This document shows positions 26,750 through 35,820 of a DNA stretch of 64,000 nucleotides, piece by piece; position 1 is the stretch's first letter, and every line of letters begins with the position of its first letter. Below the pieces are notes generated by a model. The model was not told the DNA's origin. It saw only the letters and a list, made by a program, of their open reading frames with translations, and made no database searches. Made by a program: the position numbers and the translations under genes. The stretch comes from Rivularia sp. PCC 7116. GTDB lineage: Bacteria > Cyanobacteriota > Cyanobacteriia > Cyanobacteriales > Nostocaceae. The DNA lies in NCBI RefSeq assembly GCF_000316665.1, contig NC_019678.1, positions 1,798,001 through 1,862,000 of the forward strand, in the 5' to 3' direction.

Positions 26750-27282
26750 CACAACTACTGACTGGTCAGTACCATAAAAATTGACGGTGAGGCTAGGGAG
26801 GGGGGGAGCAGTGAGAGGGAGAGGAGGGGGAAGAAAAAAATCTTTTTGTTGTTACAATACACCCATCAAAACTAATATTGCATTTGATTAATTCTCAAGG
26901 GTGGATGGGAAACATAAAAAATTATTCTACCCCCTCTACCCCTTCTCCCCCTCTCCCCCCTCACCATCCTTACTCGTAAAAACTAATGAAAAAGACTGCT
27001 AGGAACTTGTTATTTACAAATAAATAAATATAAAAATTGCACCCAGTACTTAAATAAAGGGTGCAATTTTTTGTGAGTGCAAGGGTGAAGTAAGTACTCA
27101 CCACTAATTTTTTTTAAAACAAATTTTATTTATATAAACTTGACCGATTCATTGCTCGTATACAACGGCTAAATTGTTTGTAGATTAAAAGTTGCTATGC
27201 ATTTTTTGTCTGGAAACTTAACCGTGCGAGTTTTTCTATAAATAAGGGAACAATGCTCCTCACACATACATTTAACTTAGTT
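26750..27282. other. Intergenic region with purine/pyrimidine-rich tracts
   Basis: 533 bases. A GGGAGGGGGGAG-type purine tract (26795-26835) and a CCCCTCTACCCCTTCTCCCC-type pyrimidine tract (26930-26966) are imperfect inverted copies and could pair. The terminator at 27032-27072 lies further on. No gene is supported. Confidence 0.55.
27032..27072. terminator. Strong bidirectional hairpin terminator
   Basis: Perfect 13-bp arms (AAAAATTGCACCC / GGGTGCAATTTTT), a 14-base loop and terminal A and T runs. It lies between menB (+) and the four-cysteine protein gene (-), which converge on it. Confidence 0.85.
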
Positions 27283-27579
27283 TTAACTTAATAAGGCTTC
27301 TGCTTTAACTGGGGTGGATTCTTCCTCGATTGATGCTTCTATACTTCCCAGAGCTAAACTTTTAGAACTCTCTGCTAATAACGGAGTCGCATCCGGCAAA
27401 CTCCAAGCATCTTCCAAGGTTTCCCATGAAGGCGCAAAGGGAGGGGCTGCCAAAGAACAGGCTTTCCAACTTCCACGTACTGGCGCTCCCAGTTGCTGAC
27501 AGACCCCTCCACGCCGTCCTTGAGGATCAAAGTGACGACAATTTCGGCAAGCTGAAGTGAAGATTTGGATGCTTTTCAT
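27283..27579 (-). CDS. Small four-cysteine protein, conserved cyanobacterial type
   Basis: 98 residues. The N-terminal half holds CRNCRHFDPQGRRGGVCQQL with Cys11, Cys14 and Cys27, and a fourth Cys41 in GSWKACSLA, a spacing compatible with a zinc or iron-sulfur site. It is followed by APPFAPSWETLEDAW and an acidic, Ala/Ser-rich tail. There is no signal peptide or membrane helix. I recognise it as the type of small hypothetical protein common in cyanobacteria, but no function is known to me. Confidence 0.75.
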   Translation of the reverse strand: MKSIQIFTSACRNCRHFDPQGRRGGVCQQLGAPVRGSWKACSLAAPPFAPSWETLEDAWSLPDATPLLAESSKSLALGSIEASIEEESTPVKAEALLS

Positions 27580-27966
27580 ATTTTACGCCGTATGCAGGGC
27601 TGATTTACTCCTACTATTTTGCTCCTAGACATAAATACGGAATAAACCGATAAAGCTATGATTCCGTCTAAGTTTTCGCGATCCCAATAGAAAATAAGCT
27701 TTATAATCTCTTTATGTTTTTGTCATATTTTTAAATTATTGTGTAACGAAAAAGAAACAAAAATCCTTCAAAATATCTGAGAATTCTGTGTCTAAACTAA
27801 TTGGGGATCGCGATTAATGAGCCTGCTTTAGATGTAGGAGCATAGCTACAGTCAGCTTCAAGGACTAACACCTTGAACTCAAAATTTACTGTAAAAGAAC
27901 AATTCTCAGAGACAATCATCAAAACATAAATATCAATTGCGATCGGCTAAAGTCTCTGCTCCCCAT
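27580..27966. other. Intergenic region, nothing recognised
   Basis: 387 bases between two minus-strand genes. No open frame of note and no clear repeat. It may contain the promoter of the four-cysteine protein gene. Confidence 0.45.
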
Positions 27967-28512
27967 TCAAAAAGACCTAGCGGCGCAAATCGAACAAACA
28001 CCCCAGCGTTCTAATTCACCTTGAGGAGTGGGAGACTCGCAGTTGGGACAAGCGGGTAAATGCGAGTGTCGCGTTTTTATTGTTTGTGACCAATTCGCAA
28101 AAGCAGTATTGGAGTTTTTGGGTTGGGATTGACGATTGGTTATTTGATTGAAGTTGTTTCCTAAATAGCTGGGATGCTCCGTAGATGAAATATTTAGTTG
28201 CCGAAAAGATTTTTTTTTGGTAGGCTGCCAACGAGCGGTAGAAAAGCGTATATCTACTAAGGGAGTTGGTAATATTAGATTTAGCTTTTTCAGAAATTTT
28301 TGACGCTCAAAAGTCAGGTTCTGCGCCCAAACAGCACTCGAAGTTGCCACCCATAAAATACCCCTTTCAATAGAGACAGGCTGAGTGTGAGTAGCAACGA
28401 CTTCTCCCACAACTTCTTGCCAACAGTCAAGTAAGCGTTGTATAGGTTGTTGCTTATATAAAAATTCAATTTGTAGCTGCTCTAAAATATCTGGAACTGA
28501 TTCAAATGACAT
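27967..28512 (-). CDS. DUF721 (DciA-like) protein with C-terminal zinc ribbon
   Basis: 181 residues from the ATG at 28512; a TTG at 28533 would add seven. The N-terminal ~95 residues form a DUF721 domain (VPDILEQLQIEF, CWQEVVGEVVATHTQPVSIE, ILWVATSSAVWAQNLTFERQ). DciA, the ancestral bacterial loader of the replicative helicase DnaB, carries this domain. After a polar linker comes CPNC...CSIC (Cys155, 158, 173, 176), a probable zinc ribbon. A role in replication initiation is inferred from the domain. DUF721 proteins are divergent, so the helicase-loader role is not proven here. Confidence 0.8.
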   Translation of the reverse strand: MSFESVPDILEQLQIEFLYKQQPIQRLLDCWQEVVGEVVATHTQPVSIERGILWVATSSAVWAQNLTFERQKFLKKLNLILPTPLVDIRFSTARWQPTKKKSFRQLNISSTEHPSYLGNNFNQITNRQSQPKNSNTAFANWSQTIKTRHSHLPACPNCESPTPQGELERWGVCSICAARSF

Positions 28513-28778
28513 CTTTAATAAAAGTGGGTGCAAGAATTACATCTTGGTGAAATCATATAACTATGATAATTTTCGCTAGGATTGGCACAGGGGTATTTGT
28601 TTTACCCAAGATGACTCCTAAAAATCGGGGCAGGTTTTATCAAAGCTCCCTCGTTTTCACAGGAGATACTCATCTGGATTGGCACGTTAGCGCTAATCTG
28701 ATAAACCTGTCATAGTTTTACGCGAGAAAATTGTTACACGGTGAATAATCTGGCAGTTGGTACGGAGGCACACGGGCT

Positions 28779-30110
28779 ATGAGTGAAAACCCCCTATATT
28801 ATTCTGGTAATCAAACATCTAAACCATCAAATTTAAAACCGGCACTTAGCGCGGCTCTCGCAAGTTTAGAAGTACAGCTAGACGAAGAACTAGCACGGTA
28901 TCGTCGAACACGAATTACGCGTAGAACCCCAACTCCCAAAAGTCTGGGCAGTTTGATTGCTGGAAAACCGCAAGTTCAAAACGCTATATCTGCTGCTAAT
29001 AGCAAAAATCAACAGAGTTTAACAGCAGAAGAAGCTGCGGCTTATATAAGACAGCAGCAAGTAGGTAGTTCAGCTAAAGAAATTAAGAGCGAAATTAAAA
29101 CACCACCGCCTCCTCCCGTACCGGCAGCTTCGCCAGAGGTAACTTTTAATAAAAACAATAATTCTGAGATTCCGCTTTCTGAAACTGTTGCTAGTCAAGA
29201 ACAAGCTGTACCATTTCCCGAAGCAACAACCAAAGCTCAAAATCAAAGCATACCCGAGACTGCAAACCAAAGTAGCATTGTCAAAGCGGTAACAAATGGA
29301 AACATTCCACAAGACAATATACCCACACCCAAAGACACTACTAAGCAACCAGATGACTATTTAGAATCTTCTGAAGCTCTGCTGCGAAGCCTACAAGAAG
29401 AACAGCAACAACCGCAAACTAAAAAACCAAAAAATAATAATGACAGTCTGCTATCACCTTTAAGTATTGGCTCGATGGCACTACTTTTGGTCTCAAGCAT
29501 TACTTTTGGGTATATCATTTTCAACTTAAATAACCTACCTTCACTAAGTTTCGGCGGATTATTTAAGCGCAATCAAGAAGTAGGTAGCGAAAATACTGAA
29601 AATGTTAGCGATATAAAATCCGATGAACCGAAATTAACGGCTACATCTAGAAATCCGAATCTGGCGAAAAATGAACTTCCAGATATAAATAATATTGATG
29701 ACATAGCCGGAGCAACACCCAGAGCAAAACCTACAACCGCAGCCAAACCATCAACTCCGGTAACAAGCCAAGCTTCAAGAGTTGCGACTCCTCAAGCTAC
29801 GGTAGAACAAATGTCACCAACCGTGGCAACAAATACGCCAGCTACCCCGGTAACTGAAGCACAACCAGCACCAACCCCTCAAAACCTTGACGACATAAAA
29901 CCATCCAGTGGTGGATTTTATAATGTCATCGTAGATAATACAGGTAATAATTTAGCTGAGGCTAAGAAAGTAATTCCAGATGCATATTTGTCTCCAGAAG
30001 GCAAATATGTTTATTTAGGTGCCTTTAAATCCAAAAAGAGACTAAAAGATCATTTAGAACTTCTCAAGCAAAAGGGAATTACGGCAAGGGTAGAAGAACC
30101 GGACAATTAA
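28779..30110 (+). CDS. Single-pass membrane protein with C-terminal SPOR-like domain
   Basis: 443 residues. Residues 1-220 are low-complexity (Pro, Gln, Ser, Ala, Lys) and probably disordered and cytoplasmic. One membrane helix follows (SIGSMALLLVSSITFGYIIF, ~229-248), then a second Pro/Thr/Ala-rich linker. The last ~65 residues (FYNVIVDNTG...AYLSPEGKYVYLGAFKSKKR and LKDHLELLKQKG) look like a SPOR domain, which binds septal peptidoglycan. This predicts an inner-membrane protein reaching the periplasm. It lies directly upstream of two PspA/Vipp1 genes on the same strand, which suggests an envelope or thylakoid membrane role. Not a family I can name. Confidence 0.75.
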   Translation: MSENPLYYSGNQTSKPSNLKPALSAALASLEVQLDEELARYRRTRITRRTPTPKSLGSLIAGKPQVQNAISAANSKNQQSLTAEEAAAYIRQQQVGSSAKEIKSEIKTPPPPPVPAASPEVTFNKNNNSEIPLSETVASQEQAVPFPEATTKAQNQSIPETANQSSIVKAVTNGNIPQDNIPTPKDTTKQPDDYLESSEALLRSLQEEQQQPQTKKPKNNNDSLLSPLSIGSMALLLVSSITFGYIIFNLNNLPSLSFGGLFKRNQEVGSENTENVSDIKSDEPKLTATSRNPNLAKNELPDINNIDDIAGATPRAKPTTAAKPSTPVTSQASRVATPQATVEQMSPTVATNTPATPVTEAQPAPTPQNLDDIKPSSGGFYNVIVDNTGNNLAEAKKVIPDAYLSPEGKYVYLGAFKSKKRLKDHLELLKQKGITARVEEPDN

Positions 30111-30217
30111 TAGAGGATAGGGAGATAGGGAGACAAGGGGGGATAATTCGTAATTCGCTACTCGCTACTCTTTACTTGTTAGTGGTTATGAAAACTTTAG
30201 AAATAGAGGCTTGACTT

Positions 30218-30910
30218 ATGGGGCTGATTGAGCGCGTCTTGCGCTTATTTCGTTCAAATGTGAATGATTGGACGGCAAAACGGGAAGATCCAGAGAAAAT
30301 TCTGGAACAAACCCTTTATGAAATGCAGGAAAATTTGGTGCGGATGCGACAAGGAGTAGCGCAGGCGATCGCTACTCAAAAACGTACCGAAAGACAAGCG
30401 GCTCAGGCTCAGTCAACATCAGAAGAGTGGTATCGTCGCGCCCAAATGGCTTTGCAACAAGGTAACGAGGCTTTAGCGCGAGAAGCCCTGACGAAACGTA
30501 AAGCTTACGAACAAACTGCAACTGCGCTCTTAGAACAAATTGGGCAACAAAAAACTTTAGTCGCTAAACTTAAAAAAGATATGCAGTCTTTAGAGCTAAA
30601 AATCTCTGAGGCTAAAACTAAAAAAGATATGTATATTGCTCGCGCTCGTTCGGCTGAAGCTTCTTTGCGACTTCAAGAAATGCTTGGTGAAGTTGGCGAT
30701 ACCAGCTCGCTAAAAGCTTTTGAGAAAATGGAAGACAAACTTTTAGAACTAGAAGCGAAACAAGAAGCAATTGCAATATCCGGTACGGACGAATTAGAAG
30801 ATAAATTTGCAAGCTTGACTGAAGGTGATGATGTAGATGCCGAACTTTCGGCAATGAAAGCACAACTTCCCCAGAGTAAGCAAAGTCCGCAGCAGCCTCC
30901 CAGTAGTTAG
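30218..30910 (+). CDS. pspA: PspA/IM30 family protein
   Basis: 230 residues, almost all coiled-coil. The start MGLIERVLRLFRSNVNDWTA and EDPEKILEQTLYEMQENL are the amphipathic helix 0 and helix 1 of the PspA/IM30 (ESCRT-III-like) family. It lacks the extra C-terminal helix of the next protein, so the PspA label fits better than Vipp1. PspA-type proteins assemble on stressed membranes and maintain their integrity. The gene is 165 bases upstream of the Vipp1-type paralogue, to which it is clearly similar, and probably arose with it by duplication. Confidence 0.9.
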   Translation: MGLIERVLRLFRSNVNDWTAKREDPEKILEQTLYEMQENLVRMRQGVAQAIATQKRTERQAAQAQSTSEEWYRRAQMALQQGNEALAREALTKRKAYEQTATALLEQIGQQKTLVAKLKKDMQSLELKISEAKTKKDMYIARARSAEASLRLQEMLGEVGDTSSLKAFEKMEDKLLELEAKQEAIAISGTDELEDKFASLTEGDDVDAELSAMKAQLPQSKQSPQQPPSS

Positions 30911-31075
30911 ATGAAATTTTATAACTCTTACCCGTAATATTTCTTTTGAGAACTGGGGGGTTATAGGGAGGACTAATTGAGAAGAGAAAGATTACATTGA
31001 AATAGGGAACTATATAAGTAGTAAAAAACCTAACTTTATTATCGCCGGAGCGTAAATCTTAAGAGGAAAACAACT

Positions 31076-31864
31076 ATGGGATTATTCGATCGTGTAAGAC
31101 GAGTAGTAAGCGCAAACCTCAACGACTTAGTCAGCAAAGCTGAAGATCCAGAAAAAATACTAGAACAAGCCATTCTTGAAATGCAAGAAGACTTGGTTCG
31201 ATTGCGTCAGGGTGTTGCTCAAGCAATTGCTGCTCAAAAACGTACAGAAAAGCAATATAACGATGCTAATACTGAACTGAATAAATGGCAGCGCAATGCA
31301 ATGCTGGCGCTACAAAAAGGTGATGAAAACTTAGCTCGTCAAGCATTAGAGCGTAAAAAATCTTTTACTGAGTCTGCTGGCACTCTTAAAGTAAGTTTAG
31401 ACCAACAAAGCGCTCAAGTTGAAAATCTCAAGCGTAATTTAATCCAGTTAGAGAGCAAAATTTCTGAAGCAAAAACCAAGAAAGAAATGCTCAAAGCAAG
31501 GGTTACGGCTGCCAAAGCACAAGAGCAACTTGAAGGAATGGTGCGCGGCATGAACAGCAGCAGTGCAATGGCTGCATTTGAGCGCATGGAAGAAAAAGTC
31601 ATGATGCAAGAAGCACGCGCTCAATCCGCAGCAGAGTTAGCTGGTTCGGACTTAGAAAGTCAATTTGCACAGCTCGAATCTAGCAGCGGTGTAGATGATG
31701 AATTAGCTGCCTTAAAAGCACAAATGGCTCTACCAGGAGAAGCCGCAGCCAGCCAACCCCAGCTACCGCAACAAACTGACACCAATCAAGCTAGTCAGAA
31801 GAAAAATAGCGAACCAGTAGATTCCGAATTGGAATCGCTACGCAAAGAGTTAGACAATATGTAA
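31076..31864 (+). CDS. vipp1: Vipp1/IM30, thylakoid membrane biogenesis protein
   Basis: 262 residues. The N-terminal helix 0 MGLFDRVRRVVSANLNDLVS and the long coiled-coil (KAEDPEKILEQAILEMQEDL) match Vipp1. After the PspA-like body comes a Pro/Gln-rich linker and a C-terminal helix (PVDSELESLRKELDNM), the extension that separates Vipp1 from PspA. It polymerises into rings and rods on thylakoid and plasma membranes. A hairpin terminator follows, ending the PspA-Vipp1 run. Confidence 0.92.
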   Translation: MGLFDRVRRVVSANLNDLVSKAEDPEKILEQAILEMQEDLVRLRQGVAQAIAAQKRTEKQYNDANTELNKWQRNAMLALQKGDENLARQALERKKSFTESAGTLKVSLDQQSAQVENLKRNLIQLESKISEAKTKKEMLKARVTAAKAQEQLEGMVRGMNSSSAMAAFERMEEKVMMQEARAQSAAELAGSDLESQFAQLESSSGVDDELAALKAQMALPGEAAASQPQLPQQTDTNQASQKKNSEPVDSELESLRKELDNM

Positions 31865-31896
31865 TTTTTTAGATTTGAATTCAGATATTTAGAATT

Positions 31897-31929
31897 ATCC
31901 CACAGCCAATATGCGTTGTGGGATTTTTG
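31897..31929 (+). terminator. Terminator after vipp1
   Basis: Perfect 8-bp arms (ATCCCACA / TGTGGGAT), a 12-base loop and a TTTTT run, 33 bases past the vipp1 stop codon. Confidence 0.75.
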
Positions 31930-31975
31930 CTATACAGTCAACAGTTAACAGTTAAGAATTTGGAATAATTGATTC

Positions 31976-32044
31976 TTCCCCCTCTCCACCTCTTCCCCCT
32001 CTCCACCTCTCCCCCCTCTCCCCCCTCTCCCCCCTCTCCCTCCT
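31976..32044. repeat. CCCCTCT tandem repeat
   Basis: Pyrimidine-only tract of about ten units of CCCCTCT/CCCCTCC between vipp1 and thioredoxin. Related tracts occur near 26930-26966, 8161-8200 (purine strand) and 61300-61333. Confidence 0.8.
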
Positions 32045-32142
32045 CTTGCCAATTCATTCCCACAGCTACTAGTTTCCAGGCAACATATTGAGATACATTT
32101 AATTTGTGTAACTATAAAAGATGCTATTAAGTGGAGATTAAA

Positions 32143-32475
32143 ATGAGCGAGGGTGTGAATAACATTAATGATGCTAATTTTGAAAAAGAAGTACTGCAAG
32201 CCGAGAAACCAGTATTAGTTTACTTTTGGGCTTCTTGGTGCGGACCTTGTAAATTAATGTCTCCGGCAGTAAATGCTGCTGCCACTAAGTATAGCGACAA
32301 GCTCAAGGTTGTCAAAATGGAAGTCGATCCCAATCCTGTTTCCGTTAAGCAATATCAGGTGGAAGGTGTACCAGCTTTAAGACTTGTTCAAGGTGACAAA
32401 ATATTAGCCTCTAGCGAGGGAGTTGTTAACAAAGAGAAGTTGATGAGTCTATTAGACACTCATCTAAGCAGTTAA
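32143..32475 (+). CDS. Thioredoxin
   Basis: 110 residues from the ATG at 32143, chosen because GGAG stands six bases upstream; a GTG at 32131 would include that ribosome-binding site in the coding region. The active site WCGPC (in YFWASWCGPCKLMSP) and the cis-proline segment (EGVPALRLVQGD) are intact, so a dithiol/disulfide oxidoreductase is expected in the cytoplasm. It follows vipp1 by about 280 bases including a terminator, so it has its own promoter. Confidence 0.93.
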   Translation: MSEGVNNINDANFEKEVLQAEKPVLVYFWASWCGPCKLMSPAVNAAATKYSDKLKVVKMEVDPNPVSVKQYQVEGVPALRLVQGDKILASSEGVVNKEKLMSLLDTHLSS

Positions 32476-32938
32476 ATATTCGTAGATAGTTGTTAATTTT
32501 TAGTGGATGGTACGAAGTGGTTCGTAAATGATAATTTATTTCTATTAACTGGGATTTACCTTCTAGCCTTCTTGTTTAAGGAAGCTTGAGAAATATAAAT
32601 ATTTGGAATCCGAAGTTTATCATTTCCACTGCGTAAGTTCTGTTAAAAACATTCTTGTAGGGTGTGTTAGATCCACGATTAAATTATGCGAAAACGTATA
32701 ATCTGAATATATCAAGGGCACTAACAACCTTTGGTGCGTTACGGCAAATTTTCAACTGTTCTTTTCCCATAGAATCCGGAAAAGCCGTAACAAAAGGGCA
32801 CGGCAATAATGCGGCAAGAGTATCTACATTGCATTTTGCCTCAATAATGCGGCAAGAGTATCTACACCGCATTTTGCCTCCCCTACTATCTTTTTTCTTT
32901 TATAAACGCCCACTAACAACTAACTACTAACTTTAAAA
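32476..32938. other. Intergenic region with 38-bp direct duplication
   Basis: 463 bases without a supported gene. The notable feature is the 38-bp tandem duplication at 32805-32880. The phrase GGGTGTGTTAG (32660-32670) is a short sequence often seen in cyanobacterial spacers. Confidence 0.5.
32805..32880. repeat. Two tandem 38-bp direct repeats
   Basis: The unit begins AATAATGCGGCAAGAGTATC and ends GCATTTTGCCTC. Copies at 32805-32842 and 32843-32880 differ at only two adjacent positions (ATT versus ACC context), so the duplication is recent or maintained. Confidence 0.9.
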
Positions 32939-34141
32939 ATGCAATTTGCGAAGCGCTTAGAACCACTGCAATCCAATGTGTTTGCAGATATGGATATTGC
33001 AAAGGCTAAAGCTTTGGCTTATGGTCGTGAGTTAATTGATTTATCTTTGGGATCTTCGGATTTACCGGCAGAAAGTCATGTCATCGAAGCCATAGCTAAG
33101 TCTTTGTACGATAAAAGCACTCACGGGTATTTACTGTTCAGCGGAACCCAAGAGTTTCGTTGTGCAGCAGCTCGATGGTATTCGCTCAGATTTGGTGTCT
33201 CGGTAGATCCAGAAACAGAAGTACTACCTTTGATTGGCTCCCAGGAAGGGACGGCACATTTTCCTTTAGCAGTTCTAAATCCGGGAGATTTTGCTTTATT
33301 GCTCGATCCGGGCTATCCTTCTCATGCTGGAGGAGTTCACTTAGCTAGCGGTCAAATTTATCCTATGCCTTTACGGGAGGAAAACAATTTTTTACCTGTA
33401 TTTGAGGATATTCCGGTATCTGTATTAAATCAGTCCCGGATGATGGTATTAAGTTATCCCCATAATCCTACTGCCGCGACTGCAACGTTATCTTTTTTCA
33501 AACAAGCGGTTGCTTTTTGTCAGCAGCACAATATTGTCTTGGTTCACGATTTTCCCTACGTTGATTTGGTCTTTACAGAAACCCAAGCACAGAAAACTAA
33601 TCCCCTGTCTTTAGCGCCTTCAATTTTGCAAGCCGACTCAGAAAAAACTACCTCGATTGAATTTTTCACTTTGTCCAAATCTTATAATATGGGCGGTTTT
33701 CGCATCGGTTTTGCTATTGGTAATCGCGAATTAATTAAAAGCTTACGTCAAGTAAAAGCAGCAGTTGACTTTAACCAATATCGAGGAATTCTAAATGGTG
33801 CGATCGCTGCTTTGAATGGGCCGCAATTGGGAGTACAGATTGCTGTCGATAGCTTCCGAAAACGCCGCGATGCTTTTGTAAATTCTTTACACCGTATCGG
33901 ATGGGAAGTGACTTTGCCGAAAGCAACAATGTATGTCTGGGCAAAGCTACCGGAAGACTGGAGTAAAGATTCTATCCAATTTTGTAAAGATTTAGTTGAA
34001 AATACGGGAATTGCGGCTTCTCCTGGAGCTGGTTTTGGCAAGTCTGGAGAAGGTTTCGTCCGCTTTGCCTTAGTCCGGGAACCATCAGAGCTAGTAGCTG
34101 CTGTAGATAAAATATCCCAGTTCTTACAGTTGGTTTACTAA
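32939..34141 (+). CDS. PLP-dependent aminotransferase class I/II
   Basis: 400 residues, fold-type I. Visible motifs: LIDLSLGSSDLPAESHVIEA at the start, the phosphate-binding GSQEGTAHFPLAVLNPGD region, the LDPGYPSH substrate segment, and the PLP lysine in TLSKSYNMGGFRIGFAIG. It resembles LL-diaminopimelate- and aspartate-type aminotransferases, but cyanobacterial DapL is a different, longer subgroup, so I leave the substrate open. Cytoplasmic amino-acid metabolism is the safe statement. Confidence 0.88.
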   Translation: MQFAKRLEPLQSNVFADMDIAKAKALAYGRELIDLSLGSSDLPAESHVIEAIAKSLYDKSTHGYLLFSGTQEFRCAAARWYSLRFGVSVDPETEVLPLIGSQEGTAHFPLAVLNPGDFALLLDPGYPSHAGGVHLASGQIYPMPLREENNFLPVFEDIPVSVLNQSRMMVLSYPHNPTAATATLSFFKQAVAFCQQHNIVLVHDFPYVDLVFTETQAQKTNPLSLAPSILQADSEKTTSIEFFTLSKSYNMGGFRIGFAIGNRELIKSLRQVKAAVDFNQYRGILNGAIAALNGPQLGVQIAVDSFRKRRDAFVNSLHRIGWEVTLPKATMYVWAKLPEDWSKDSIQFCKDLVENTGIAASPGAGFGKSGEGFVRFALVREPSELVAAVDKISQFLQLVY

Positions 34142-34365
34142 ATCTTTATTCGAGATTGATGTAAAATTAACTAATTTGTATCCACAATCACAGTAGTACT
34201 GAGTTAGACTGAGCGCAGTATTACAGATTCCGCGCATCATTTTTTTTCATATTTTGGGGCAATATACTTATTTGATGGGATTAAATTTTCACAATAATGT
34301 AATTGCAGCAAAAAAAAGGGGAGTATCAATTACTTGTTTTTTTAGTTTTGAAGGAACCAGCGTCC

Positions 34366-34911
34366 ATGACATTAACTATAAACAATATCCGTAATTTCGC
34401 ATTACTTGGTACGATAATTAGCGCCAGCGCTACAGCCCCGGCACAAGCAGGTTTACCTAAAAATATTAACAGTGATGATGATTTAACAAAAGCTTCAGAG
34501 AAGCAAACACCATTTGAGAATCAAGATATTTTGTCAGATAAACAAAAGTGCAATCCAACGGATTTATGTATATCCTTTCCAGAGTTTGATTCACAAAGCC
34601 AGCCAGAAAAAACAGAAGATAAAAATTCATTAGAGAATTTGATGTTAAAAAAAGCTACAACTAGTTATGAATCAATTAGTGCTGGTGAGAAAATTCAAGT
34701 AAAAATATCGGATGATGGAGTTAAACACATTATATATAATGCTGAATTTTCTCCTTTAGAAAGTAAGGAAATGCATACTGCTATTTATTCATCTGCGTCA
34801 TCACAAAGAAGGAAAGTACCTGAACCTTCAGCAATGCTAGGATTAATCGCATTCTTTTTACTTGCTGCAAAACGTCAAAAAGAAAAAGGCAGCCAGACAG
34901 CAGCACAATAA
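34366..34911 (+). CDS. PEP-CTERM sorting-domain protein
   Basis: 181 residues from the ATG at 34366 (MTLTINNIRNFALLG), with AAGGA upstream. An N-terminal signal peptide ends near APAQAG. The middle is polar and low-complexity. The C-terminus has the complete PEP-CTERM signal: VPEPSAMLGLIAFFLLAAKR, that is VPEP, a hydrophobic helix and a basic tail. Such proteins are cleaved by exosortase and sent to the surface or extracellular matrix. No exosortase gene lies nearby. Passenger function unknown. Confidence 0.85.
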   Translation: MTLTINNIRNFALLGTIISASATAPAQAGLPKNINSDDDLTKASEKQTPFENQDILSDKQKCNPTDLCISFPEFDSQSQPEKTEDKNSLENLMLKKATTSYESISAGEKIQVKISDDGVKHIIYNAEFSPLESKEMHTAIYSSASSQRRKVPEPSAMLGLIAFFLLAAKRQKEKGSQTAAQ

Positions 34912-35820
34912 TTATTAACTCCTAAAGTATGCATCTTGCTGAAATATTAGAAACCGAGAATATTTTTGTCAAAGCAGTAAGGAAGCGCACGATACTGCAT
35001 GAATATATCATTAGAAAATTTACAAACAACCGGATTCCTTTAGGCTTGTCGAGAATGAGAAAAGATATAAGTTAGGTAGATATTGGGTTTAATAAAATTT
35101 TTTATTTCGTTTCACAGTTAATCTACGAAAAACATCAGTGGAAGGTGCATCTATTTTTGTTCTAAATTTTTCTATATAAAAACAATCAAAATCTCAATTG
35201 CGAATTAAATAGCTCTCATAATCTGATTAAATTTATGAATATAGCAGTTCTCAGTTGAACAGAATACATCCCTCTACTGGCGGAAGCAGAGGAGAAGTGA
35301 GTGAGGTTTCTCAAGCTTTATTGCACTCAAATGAAAAGCGTTATATTTTGTATTTACCGAACTGACGGTTTTTACAAAGCATCATTTTATACGTGAACAA
35401 ATTAAAACTGCGGTAACATTAATCTGCAATAAATAAACATTGGTTTTAATTAACTGTTACTTTGCAAAAATATTGTAAATTTTGTTGTTCAAATATTAGG
35501 CAAAGTTAAAGATTGGTTTAACTTTGTATTAAGCTTATAATTTGAGCTACTATTTATTATAAGCATTAATATTAGTTAAACTAAACTTCATAAAGTATAA
35601 TTTTGAACTAATTTATCTTGCGTTTCTCCGCTTCCTTGATTGGGAAAAATGAATTAGCCCGACTCAGAAAAGAGATTTAAGCTAGTTTAGTAAGCTGGTA
35701 ATTTTAGTGAATGGTTTTTACATATACTTTTTGAAATATCTTGTTAATAAATCTAAAAATGACGATATTCTTGCATTCGTTTACTAATAATTGATTTGTG
35801 ACTGAAAGTGATAGGTAAAG
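34912..35820. other. Long AT-rich intergenic region
   Basis: 909 bases with no supported gene. A short hairpin (CCTCT...AGAGG, 35272-35293) and several AT-rich stretches are all I can see. It probably includes the promoter of the CheY-like regulator. Confidence 0.45.

Noticed and set aside
30218-30910. First PspA-family gene as the true vipp1
   Set aside because: It lacks the C-terminal linker and extra helix; the following gene has both and fits Vipp1 better.
32664-32930. 88-codon open frame covering the 38-bp duplication
   Set aside because: No start context, contains the non-coding duplication, composition unlike neighbouring genes.
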